From NCBI GenBank assembly GCA_903882765.1, contig CAIRYE010000006.1:1-11671 (forward strand): 11,671 nucleotides of DNA, read 5' to 3'. Source of the stretch: an uncultured Anaerolineae bacterium. Lineage in GTDB: Bacteria > Chloroflexota > Anaerolineae > Anaerolineales > Villigracilaceae. Positions within the stretch are counted from its first letter, which is position 1; each line of letters starts with the position of its first letter. The translations under genes and the position numbers were made by a program. The notes below the pieces were generated by a model. It was not told where the DNA came from. It was given only the letters and a program-made list of their open reading frames with translations, and searched no databases. Below are positions 1 through 6,799 of this stretch, piece after piece.

Positions 1-34
1 AATTTATTACAATTATTAAATTGACGAGGTATAT

Positions 35-496
35 ATGTCCCTAAAAGAAAATGAAATTGCCCCCGATTTTGAATTACTAAACCAGGATTCGGAAAAAGTA
101 CAACTTTCCCAATTCCGTGGTCAAAATGTCGTTTTATACTTTTATCCAAAGGACGACACCCCCGGTTGTACAACCGAAGCTTGTGGTTTTCGGGATAATT
201 ATGACAAATTCAAGGAAAACAATATTGTCATTTTTGGTGTAAGCCCAGATTCCGCTAAATCACATACAAAATTCATTGAAAAATTCCAGCTGCCATTTCC
301 TTTGTTAGCGGATGTTGAACATCAGGTATGTGACCTATTTGGTGTTTGGGGTTTAAAAACAATGATGGGAAAAGAGTACTATGGGGTTCTACGAACCACC
401 TTCGTCATTTCTCCAGAAGGGAAAATATTGAAGATCTTCGAGAACGTAAAACCCACGAATCACTTTCAAGAAATTTTAGATCTTTTTTCTAAATAA
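35..496 (+). CDS. bcp: Thioredoxin-dependent peroxiredoxin, BCP/PrxQ type
   Basis: A 153-residue cytosolic peroxiredoxin that reduces hydrogen peroxide and organic hydroperoxides with electrons usually supplied by thioredoxin. Seen: the active-site stretch DDTPGCTTEACGFRD, giving peroxidatic Cys45 and a candidate resolving Cys50 five residues on, the arrangement of atypical two-Cys BCP enzymes. The preceding YFYPKD strand and Arg120 in LRTTFVIS complete the usual active site. The length matches the family. A third cysteine, Cys99, is present. The ATG at 35 is preceded by GAGG at a suitable distance. The gene lies 12 nt before a cytoplasmic histidine kinase and is probably cotranscribed with it, which ties peroxide detoxification to the two-component system and the oxidase locus (inference). 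The promoter lies largely outside the window. Confidence 0.95.
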   Translation: MSLKENEIAPDFELLNQDSEKVQLSQFRGQNVVLYFYPKDDTPGCTTEACGFRDNYDKFKENNIVIFGVSPDSAKSHTKFIEKFQLPFPLLADVEHQVCDLFGVWGLKTMMGKEYYGVLRTTFVISPEGKILKIFENVKPTNHFQEILDLFSK

Positions 497-508
497 CTAA
501 TTCAAGCC

Positions 509-2125
509 ATGAATTTTCTAAACCGATTACGGGATCCTCTCGTAATCAACCAAAATCAAACGCAAGACCACGAGGTTCAAGACCTCATCGGTTTTGCTTT
601 TGATTTTTACAAAACAGCAATACACAAAAGAACAGAAAAAGAGATCATAGAGCACGGGCTTTTATCGATAAGTAAGATCAGCTCCATTAGTGGCGTTTCC
701 TTTATTCCTTTTAATGAATGGAAACAAAATTCCCCACCACTTTTTTTTGGTAATATGCCAAATCAAAATATTTTTTCCTCCGACGCAATGATCGAACAGG
801 TAGAGTTGAGGCAAAAATGTAAAAATTGCGTTGAATTAACCAGCGAACAAAACTGCATATTGCTGAATTTCAATCCAGGTACAGGGATATTGTGTCGAAA
901 TGTTCTCTCACATGATTCGAAGCTGGGTATTGTAAGTGTATATTTCGACTCAAAAAACAAACCAACCAAGGATCATCTCCAGTTGATCGATAAGATCGTA
1001 GAAGCGATCGGACAATTAGCGGAGGAACTCGAGAACAGCCTAAAAGAATCCTTAGCTTACGAATATTTGACCAAAAAAAATTTTGGAAAAGAAGTGGTAA
1101 ATAAGCAAGTCACAAGCATCAAGTCCTTGATCTCAGCTACACTTCACATCCAATTTGTTCATTTGCTATTTCCACCATCTGATATACGATTCTCGATGAC
1201 GTTGGACGATGGGCTTGTTACTAAAATGTCATCGGATATAACTTGGGAAAAAATAACGATCCAGTGGTCTTTTCAAAAGGATAATAAGAACCGATTTGCT
1301 TATACTTGCTCAGAATCTGAAAATCAGTTAAGTTGGTTGTGTGTTCCTATTTTCTCATTCATCGATTCAACGAATGCAAATCCATTGGCATATTTAGTTT
1401 TGGGAGATGTTGAAAACATTCAATCTAAGTTCCCCAATGACAAATACTTCGAATTACTCGTATCAGAATTGAGTTTTTTGATCGATTTTGATAGATGGAC
1501 AATGCAAAAGAATTACCAAGAGTTGCTTGATGAACGGATTCGCTTATCAAGAGAGATCCATGATGGTTTTGCCCAAACTTTAGCGTTCTTATTAATTCAA
1601 CTCAAGCGAATTTTGAGATTTTATGAAGAAAAGGATGAAGATAAGTTTATAACGGCCTTCGAAGAAAGTTACCAAACCTTATCAGAATCTTACATCGATA
1701 TACGCGAATCGATCTCTTCGCTGAGGGTCGCTCCAGAAAAAGATCTAATAACTACCCTTCAGCCAGTTTTATGTGACTTTGAGAAAAAGACCAAAATACC
1801 TGTCGAGCAATCCTTCGAACCACTTTTAATAACCATACCCGAGAGCGCGATCTTCCATATTATCCGTATCCTCCAAGAAAGTTTGTCAAATATTCGCAAG
1901 CACTCAGAGGCGACCTCTGTGGAAGTGCGTGGGTGTAATCAAGGCAATAACTATATTCTCATCATCAAAGACAATGGAATCGGCTTTGACCAAACCGACC
2001 ATGAAAATGAGATCAAGGATCACATCGGAATTAAAAGCATGGTCGAACGGGCTGAACTGATCGATGGTAAGCTCCACATCAAAAGCGCCGTTTGTGCTGG
2101 AACTGAGATAAGATTAGTTCTGTAA
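509..2125 (+). CDS. Soluble NarL-family sensor histidine kinase with Cys-cluster sensor domain
   Basis: A 538-residue histidine kinase without membrane segments, so probably a cytosolic sensor. Residues about 20-180 look GAF-like and carry Cys104, Cys107, Cys116 and Cys129 (C-x2-C-x8-C-x12-C). Residues about 185-330 look like a second sensor-type domain, with Cys267 and Cys278. The HisKA_3 dimerisation helix has the phospho-acceptor His351 in RLSREIHDGFAQTL. The ATPase domain shows the N-box (ESLSNIRKHS, Asn461), the G1 box (DNGIGFD, 488-494) and the G2 glycine region (HIGIKSM, 505-511). The four cysteines recall the Cys clusters of NarX/AirS/NreB-type redox sensors, but the spacing does not match one I can name, so the ligand (Fe-S cluster, metal or disulfide) is inference. 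There is no clear Shine-Dalgarno site. The next gene, 4 nt away, is its likely response regulator. Confidence 0.9.
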   Translation: MNFLNRLRDPLVINQNQTQDHEVQDLIGFAFDFYKTAIHKRTEKEIIEHGLLSISKISSISGVSFIPFNEWKQNSPPLFFGNMPNQNIFSSDAMIEQVELRQKCKNCVELTSEQNCILLNFNPGTGILCRNVLSHDSKLGIVSVYFDSKNKPTKDHLQLIDKIVEAIGQLAEELENSLKESLAYEYLTKKNFGKEVVNKQVTSIKSLISATLHIQFVHLLFPPSDIRFSMTLDDGLVTKMSSDITWEKITIQWSFQKDNKNRFAYTCSESENQLSWLCVPIFSFIDSTNANPLAYLVLGDVENIQSKFPNDKYFELLVSELSFLIDFDRWTMQKNYQELLDERIRLSREIHDGFAQTLAFLLIQLKRILRFYEEKDEDKFITAFEESYQTLSESYIDIRESISSLRVAPEKDLITTLQPVLCDFEKKTKIPVEQSFEPLLITIPESAIFHIIRILQESLSNIRKHSEATSVEVRGCNQGNNYILIIKDNGIGFDQTDHENEIKDHIGIKSMVERAELIDGKLHIKSAVCAGTEIRLVL

Positions 2126-2129
2126 AACT

Positions 2130-2765
2130 ATGGAAAAAATCAAACTCTTTCTTGTGGATGATCACTCCTTATTTCGTAGAGGTTTAAAGAATCTCTTGAA
2201 TGAAATGGGAGAATTTGAAGTGGTAGGTGAGGTTAGTAACCCGCTCGAAGCATTCAATCTGGTGGGTAAGCTTGAGGTCGACATCGTGTTATTGGATGTC
2301 AACATGCCCGAGATGAACGGGGTGCAAGCGATCCAGCAGCTTAGAAAACTGAATCCGGCTATCAGAATACTAATGCTGACCATCTCTCAGGATAACCAAG
2401 ATCTCATTGGCGCTATCAACAATGGAGCCAATGGTTATGTCTTGAAAAATACTGAGCCTGAAATTCTTAAGAATTCGATTTTGCAAGTTTACAATGGCAA
2501 TTCAGTGCTCTCTCCAGAGATCACTACAGAAATCCTAAATACCATCCGACGAACACAACAAGATAAAACAAAAAATATCTTAACCGAGCGTGAGATCGAT
2601 GTGTTGCGATGTCTTGCGAAGGGAAACACAACTTCCAATATTTCGAATATTCTTTTTATCTCAGAAAATACCGTCAAGACCCATATTCGGCACATTATGG
2701 AAAAAATGGAAGTAAAGAACCGAGCCGAAGCGGTGGCAAAAGGAGCTCAATTAGGTTTCTTTTAA
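2130..2765 (+). CDS. NarL/FixJ-family response regulator
   Basis: A 211-residue DNA-binding response regulator and the likely partner of the kinase just upstream (4-nt gap, no Shine-Dalgarno of its own, so probably translationally coupled). The receiver domain (about 1-120) has the acidic pair Asp10-Asp11, phospho-acceptor Asp56 in LLDVNMPEMNG, Thr84 and the conserved Lys106. The C-terminal LuxR-type HTH (about 148-211) has the family patterns LTEREIDVLRCLAKG and the recognition-helix region SENTVKTHIRHIMEKM. Length and both domains are intact. The next gene on the strand, after 142 nt containing inverted repeats, is coxB. The cytochrome oxidase operon is therefore the obvious candidate target, alongside the regulator's own operon with the peroxiredoxin. 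That target assignment is inference from position. Confidence 0.93.
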   Translation: MEKIKLFLVDDHSLFRRGLKNLLNEMGEFEVVGEVSNPLEAFNLVGKLEVDIVLLDVNMPEMNGVQAIQQLRKLNPAIRILMLTISQDNQDLIGAINNGANGYVLKNTEPEILKNSILQVYNGNSVLSPEITTEILNTIRRTQQDKTKNILTEREIDVLRCLAKGNTTSNISNILFISENTVKTHIRHIMEKMEVKNRAEAVAKGAQLGFF

Positions 2766-2907
2766 TTGAGGGTGATTAATAAATCATCCTATCGAAAATT
2801 CAGCACGAAACTCTATTAACTTTTATAATATCGCGAATATTGTTCGATAAACAGAATTATTAAAATTAATAATATTCTTTTTTTAGATTTATTTAAGGAG
2901 CGTGTAA
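2766..2907 (+). promoter_or_regulatory. cox operon upstream regulatory region
   Basis: A 142-nt, very AT-rich gap between the response regulator and coxB. It holds an 8-bp hairpin with one G-U pair and a 4-nt loop at 2770-2789, not followed by a U-run. There is a perfect TATAAT at 2824-2829 without a good -35 (TTCAGC at 2799-2804 is the nearest weak match, 19 nt away). AATAT and ATATT form arms around CGCGA at about 2828-2842, and a perfect 8-bp inverted repeat with a 2-nt centre lies at 2856-2873. The gap ends in AAGGAG at 2895-2900, a strong ribosome binding site for coxB. I infer a promoter with operator-like sites here. The exact transcription start cannot be read from the sequence. Confidence 0.5.
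2856..2873. repeat. AT-rich 8-bp perfect inverted repeat (operator candidate)
   Basis: ATTATTAA and TTAATAAT are exact reverse complements around a central AA. The site lies downstream of the TATAAT at 2824-2829 and 35 nt before the coxB start. It could be a dimeric regulator site, for example for the adjacent NarL-type regulator. AT-rich palindromes also arise by chance in such sequence. Confidence 0.4.
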
Positions 2908-3936
2908 ATGCAAAATAAAAAGCACTTCATAATCATAACCGTCCTAATACTGCTTGTGTCGGTGTTGACGTATTATGCATTGCTTTCTATTGGATTGATG
3001 CCAGTTTCTGCATCCATTCAGTCAAAACCGATCGATTGGCTATTTGATTTGGAATTTAAATTGATAGCTTTTTTCTTCTCACTAATTATGGTTCCTTTGG
3101 TTTATTCCTTAGTAGTATTTCGGAGAAAAGATGGGGACGAAACGGATGGACCCCATATCGAAGGTCATACCAACCTTGAACTAATATGGACAGCGGTTCC
3201 TTTGATCATTGTTATCGCGTTAGGTGTTATCGGAGCGGATAACCTGAAACAAGTTTTAGCGGTTGATCCTCAGGCCCATCAAGTAAAGGTTGTAGGCTTC
3301 CAATGGGGTTGGCGATTTGAATATCCAGAAGGATTTACCACCAATACTTTGTATTTACCAGTTGACCAGCAAGTTTTGCTAAATCTTGAGTCAACGGATG
3401 TGTTGCATTCCTTTTGGGTTCCCGAATTTCGAATTAAGCAAGATCTAGTTCCTGGGCAAATAACCGAATATCGTATTACACCTTCCTTGATCGGAAATTA
3501 TAAGGTTCGCTGCGCCGAAATTTGTGGCACATCCCATAGCTACATGGAAGCCCCGGTTATTGTATTAAGCCAGGCCGACTACGCGGTTTGGCGGGATGAT
3601 CAAATCAAACTCGCTAAAGAACAAGAATTAGCGTCGGCCGGAAAACCAGATGCTGGTCGGGGACAAGTGCTTTACCAAGAATCTGGGTGTAAAGCATGCC
3701 ATTCAGTAGACGGTTCGAAAGGTGTTGGTCCAACCTGGGATGGTTTATTTGAATCAAATGTTCCGTTAGCTGATGGAACAACGGTCGCGGCGGATGAAGC
3801 GTTTGTTCGCGAATCTATCCTTATGCCAAGCGCTAAAGTTGTAAAAGGCTATTCCCCAAATGCTATGCCGAATTTTTCCTACCTAAAAGACGGTCAGGTT
3901 AATGACATCATTGAATACATTAAAACTCTTAAATAG
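2908..3936 (+). CDS. coxB: Cytochrome c oxidase subunit II with fused cytochrome c (caa3 type)
   Basis: A 342-residue subunit II of a caa3-type heme-copper oxidase. It takes electrons through its own C-terminal heme c domain to the binuclear CuA centre and on to subunit I. Seen: hydrophobic segments at about 6-28, 50-71 and 91-110 (signal/anchor plus the membrane hairpin); the aromatic stretch FQWGWRFEY at 131-139; CuA ligands His167 (VLHSFW) and Cys202, Glu204, Cys206, His210 and Met213 in CAEICGTSHSYM; a cytochrome c module from about 247 with the heme-binding CKACH at 261-265 and probable distal ligand Met320 in NAMPNF. All key residues are present. The start has AAGGAG seven nucleotides upstream. 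It is the first gene of the oxidase operon, with coxA following after about 14 nt. Confidence 0.97.
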   Translation: MQNKKHFIIITVLILLVSVLTYYALLSIGLMPVSASIQSKPIDWLFDLEFKLIAFFFSLIMVPLVYSLVVFRRKDGDETDGPHIEGHTNLELIWTAVPLIIVIALGVIGADNLKQVLAVDPQAHQVKVVGFQWGWRFEYPEGFTTNTLYLPVDQQVLLNLESTDVLHSFWVPEFRIKQDLVPGQITEYRITPSLIGNYKVRCAEICGTSHSYMEAPVIVLSQADYAVWRDDQIKLAKEQELASAGKPDAGRGQVLYQESGCKACHSVDGSKGVGPTWDGLFESNVPLADGTTVAADEAFVRESILMPSAKVVKGYSPNAMPNFSYLKDGQVNDIIEYIKTLK

Positions 3937-3940
3937 GAGA
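3935..3940 (+). promoter_or_regulatory. coxA ribosome binding site (start ambiguous)
   Basis: AGGAGA overlaps the last two bases of the coxB stop codon. It sits 5 nt (measured from AGGAG) before a TTG at 3945 and 11 nt before an ATG at 3951 in the same frame. Spacing favours TTG and codon type favours ATG; the proteins differ by two residues. Confidence 0.6.
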
Positions 3941-3950
3941 AGCATTGTCA

Positions 3951-5993
3951 ATGAAAAATAATGAATTAAAAGTTACCAAAGTTCTGGCTTTCTACCTAGG
4001 CGGTCAGATCCTTGGTTTAGTTTTGGGTGTGATCATCCAAACACTTATTAGTGGTGCGTTTTCTACAACATATTTCCTGGATCTTTCATCCTGGTTGTTT
4101 GGCGTATTATTATCCCTGTTAGGTTTTTTCTATTCACTTGTTGGCTATTACGGGCTTGTGAAAGGCTTGGTCTGGCAAGTAGTTGGTACACTAGCCGGCG
4201 CGCTATTTGTATCCCTGATCCGGTTCTTTATGGGTTTAGAGCCATTCAACTTAACAACATTCGGATTTTCCGAGCCGGCCTGGGTTGTTGGCGCTTTGGT
4301 TGGAACGATTTCTTTCATGGCAGGAGTTGGAGCGATCACCGATTGGTATAAATGGGCTCTCGGAGAAAAAACAGCTGATCACCACCATGATATAGAGGGA
4401 TTCAAAAAATATTTCGGTGTTTCTTTAGACCATAAAGTGATTGGTATTCAATACACCGTCACGTCGATCTTATTACTGTGCATCGGCGGTTTGTTTGCCC
4501 TCGTTTTTCGTACTGAATTATCTAATTCTTCACTCGAGTTTTTATCCTTGCAACTGTACAACTCTTTAATGAGTTTGCATGGAATGGTCATGATCGTATC
4601 GATCTTGCTCGGAATCGCCGGCGTGATCAATTACTTGGTTCCAATGCTCATCGGCGCGCAGGATATGGCTTTCCCTCGTCTCAACGCCTTCTCTTTTTGG
4701 GTTGCCATTCCGGCCGCGGTCATTCTTCTCTCCTCTCTAGCCTTGGGAGGGTTCGACACAGGCTGGACAGGGTATCCGCCTCTATCTGTTCGTGCGCCAT
4801 TGGGTATGTCAATGTTTTTTGTTGGTATATGGGTTGCGGGGTGGTCATCCATTCTTGGTGCCTTAAACCTGATCGTTACTGTTTTACGCCTAAGAGCAAA
4901 AGGAATGATCGCTTTCCGTATGCCTATTTTTGTGTGGGCTGCAACCGCAACTTCCATCATTTCCCTTACAGCTACCCAAATGATCGGTTTGGCCTTCCAA
5001 CTAGTGTTATTTCAGCGATTGATGGGAATGCCTTTCTTTGATCCCACCAAAGGCGGTAATCCAGTTCTGTTTCAGCACTTGTTCTGGTTCTATTCACATC
5101 CTGTTGTTTATGTATTCATTCTTCCAGGTCTTGGCGTTATTAGCGAATTATTGCCAGTGTTCGCTCGCAAACCACTTTTTGGTTACAAGTGGATCGCGAT
5201 GTCTTCCTTAGGGATCGCCTTGGTTGGGTTTCTTGTTTGGGCTCACCACATGTTCTCATCGGGAATGAACGAGTATTTGCGAGTTCCCTTTATGTACAGC
5301 ACATTGCTCGTGGCGGTACCCACCGGCGTAAAATTCTTCTCTTGGATCGCGACCTTATGGCAAGGAAAACTTACCCGTGATCTGCCAACCCCGTTCTTGT
5401 TTGTGTTAGGTGGAATCGTGGTCTTCCTTCTTGGCGGCCTCACTGGTCCCCCCAATGCCACGGTTTCTACCGATCTTCACCTTACCGACACCTATTTTAT
5501 TGTTGGTCACTTTCACGATACAATGTTCGGCGGTTATATCTTCCCCTTCTTCGCCGCACTTTATTACTGGTTTCCTAAAGCTACTGGTAAACGCCTTAAC
5601 GAGACTTTGGGTAAGATCCACTTCTGGCTGATGACACCGTCATTTCTTATTCTTACGTTATTTATGATGCGTGTAGGTTTACTAGGAATGCGTAGAAGGA
5701 TCGCTGATTATGACCCCGCTTTGAATTTTGATGTGTGGCATTTAGCGATGACCGTGTCTGCCTACCTGATCGCGATCTCCATCCTTGTGTTTATTTTCAA
5801 TATCATTAAAACAGTGAGGGGCAAAGCCGACGCTACCGGAAACGTATGGAATTCACGTTCCCCCGAATGGTTGGTTCCGTCCCCATTACCCGCGCACAAT
5901 TATGACCAAGAAATGATCGTTGTTGGCGAGCCATACGATTACGGCTTGGAAGGGTCGAAGTACGTTGAATTTATCCAAAAAGAGGTTCTTTAA
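3951..5993 (+). CDS. coxA: Cytochrome c oxidase subunit I, A2-type, with N-terminal membrane extension
   Basis: The catalytic subunit, which reduces O2 to water at a heme-copper centre and pumps protons. Numbered from the ATG at 3951 (680 residues), heme and copper ligands are His210 (LHGMVM), His383 with Tyr387 (YSHPVVYV), His432-His433 (WAHHMF), His520 and His522 (GHFHDTMFGG). Proton-channel residues Asn227, Asp238 (GAQDMAFP) and Lys461 (PTGVKFFSW) are present. The helix VI glutamate of A1 enzymes is replaced by the Tyr-Ser pair 381-382, which marks the A2 subfamily. Twelve canonical helices span about 160-620. The first roughly 150 residues are extra: four hydrophobic segments (about 10-33, 43-64, 73-94, 108-130) and a DHHHD linker at 143-147. 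A TTG at 3945 is closer to the AGGAG at 3935-3939 (5-nt spacing versus 11) and would add two residues. The stop overlaps the next start by 1 nt. Confidence 0.96.
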   Translation: MKNNELKVTKVLAFYLGGQILGLVLGVIIQTLISGAFSTTYFLDLSSWLFGVLLSLLGFFYSLVGYYGLVKGLVWQVVGTLAGALFVSLIRFFMGLEPFNLTTFGFSEPAWVVGALVGTISFMAGVGAITDWYKWALGEKTADHHHDIEGFKKYFGVSLDHKVIGIQYTVTSILLLCIGGLFALVFRTELSNSSLEFLSLQLYNSLMSLHGMVMIVSILLGIAGVINYLVPMLIGAQDMAFPRLNAFSFWVAIPAAVILLSSLALGGFDTGWTGYPPLSVRAPLGMSMFFVGIWVAGWSSILGALNLIVTVLRLRAKGMIAFRMPIFVWAATATSIISLTATQMIGLAFQLVLFQRLMGMPFFDPTKGGNPVLFQHLFWFYSHPVVYVFILPGLGVISELLPVFARKPLFGYKWIAMSSLGIALVGFLVWAHHMFSSGMNEYLRVPFMYSTLLVAVPTGVKFFSWIATLWQGKLTRDLPTPFLFVLGGIVVFLLGGLTGPPNATVSTDLHLTDTYFIVGHFHDTMFGGYIFPFFAALYYWFPKATGKRLNETLGKIHFWLMTPSFLILTLFMMRVGLLGMRRRIADYDPALNFDVWHLAMTVSAYLIAISILVFIFNIIKTVRGKADATGNVWNSRSPEWLVPSPLPAHNYDQEMIVVGEPYDYGLEGSKYVEFIQKEVL

Positions 5994-6757
5994 TGTCGGA
6001 CAATCATAACAACTTATCCTCCCAGCTGAATCAAGGCTTGGTTATATTCATTGTTTTAGCTTTCTTAACCTTTATTGAATATATGGTGGCAATAACGAAC
6101 CAATCGCTGTTGCTGTTATCCATTGCCGCAACTATTAAAGCTGGTTTGGTTCTTTATTACTATATGCACGTTTATAAATTGGCGAAATTAGATGAAGATG
6201 CAGATCAAAGCAGCCTAACGTGGAAGATAACCACCAATCGATTAGGTTTTTGGTTATTCATTCTGTCTGATGCCTTTCTATTTGCTGGTCTTCTAGTGAC
6301 TCGATTCAACTTATTGGGGCTAACCAGACCAGACCTCAACCAAGTATTAGGGTTGATCGTAACCGGCGTTTTGTTAGTTTCCAGCTTTTTTATGAATCGC
6401 GCTGAAACGTACATCAAAGCCGGTAACAAAAATGGATTTATTTTTAGTACAGTCGTTACCCTTGTTCTAGGTGTTGGCTTCTTACTGGGTGTTGTAGGCG
6501 TAGAATGGCAGGAAGCACCTTTCTCTGCTGGCGATAGCGCGGCGAGCGCAGTTTTCTTTATGATGACTGGGATGCATGCTTTTCATGTGCTTACGGGCGT
6601 AATATTCCTTGGTATTATCCTCAATAATGGCCGAAGAGATCTGTACTCATCGGAAAATTATTGGGCTGTGGAAGCCGCCACCATTTACTGGCATTTTATT
6701 GATGTAGTTTGGATCTTCTTTTACCCCGCACTCTACCTCATCGGCATTTTAGGCTGA
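5993..6757 (+). CDS. coxC: Fused cytochrome c oxidase subunit IV-III
   Basis: A 254-residue membrane protein joining two oxidase subunits. Residues about 12-65 form a small two-helix module resembling bacterial subunit IV (CtaF/COX4_pro), with FLTFIEYMVA and then IKAGLVLYYYMHVY. Residues about 80-254 are a five-helix subunit III with typical motifs: GFWLFILSDAFLFAG (where many family members have Ser-Glu, this has Ser-Asp at 92-93), MTGMHAFHVLTGVIFLG at 191-207 and YWHFIDVVWIFFYPALY at 232-248. In the enzyme, subunit III stabilises the catalytic core and IV assists assembly. The start at 5993 overlaps the coxA stop in TAATG and has AGAGG at 5981-5985. Subunits III and IV are separate genes in Bacillus; here IV is N-terminal to III in one chain. 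The subunit III call is firm; the IV call rests on pattern alone. Confidence 0.93.
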   Translation: MSDNHNNLSSQLNQGLVIFIVLAFLTFIEYMVAITNQSLLLLSIAATIKAGLVLYYYMHVYKLAKLDEDADQSSLTWKITTNRLGFWLFILSDAFLFAGLLVTRFNLLGLTRPDLNQVLGLIVTGVLLVSSFFMNRAETYIKAGNKNGFIFSTVVTLVLGVGFLLGVVGVEWQEAPFSAGDSAASAVFFMMTGMHAFHVLTGVIFLGIILNNGRRDLYSSENYWAVEAATIYWHFIDVVWIFFYPALYLIGILG

Positions 6758-6763
6758 TATAAT
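6755..6763 (+). promoter_or_regulatory. Candidate extended -10 promoter at the coxC stop
   Basis: TGATATAAT is an extended -10 (TGn followed by perfect TATAAT), with its TGA forming the coxC stop codon. No good -35 is seen, which extended -10 promoters can tolerate. Transcription would begin near 6770, inside the left arm of the following hairpin, giving a roughly 30-nt leader for the gene at 6800. This is inference from sequence pattern only. Confidence 0.4.
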
Positions 6764-6792
6764 AGGGGCAGTTCTTGAAAAACTGCCCCTAT
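6762..6792 (+). terminator. Strong hairpin, terminator or operon-internal processing/attenuation element
   Basis: A perfect 12-bp stem (ATAGGGGCAGTT paired with AACTGCCCCTAT) with a 7-nt CTTGAAA loop, starting 4 nt after the coxC stop. The downstream run is AT-rich (AAATTTTA) but not a pure T-tract, so it may terminate only partly, or protect the 3' end of the oxidase mRNA and lower expression of the maturation genes. The next start codon lies only 7 nt after the stem. Confidence 0.7.
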
Positions 6793-6799
6793 AAATTTT

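Noticed and set aside
763..969. 68-codon - strand ORF inside the histidine kinase gene
   Set aside because: It is antisense to an intact, motif-supported kinase and has no features of its own.
2770..2789. Hairpin after the response regulator as an intrinsic terminator
   Set aside because: The stem is only 8 bp with a G-U pair and is not followed by a T-run, so it is kept as an inverted repeat and not called a terminator.
4631..5631. Several 60-114-codon ORFs in other frames inside coxA
   Set aside because: All are shadows of the coxA frame, whose conserved motifs run uninterrupted through this region.
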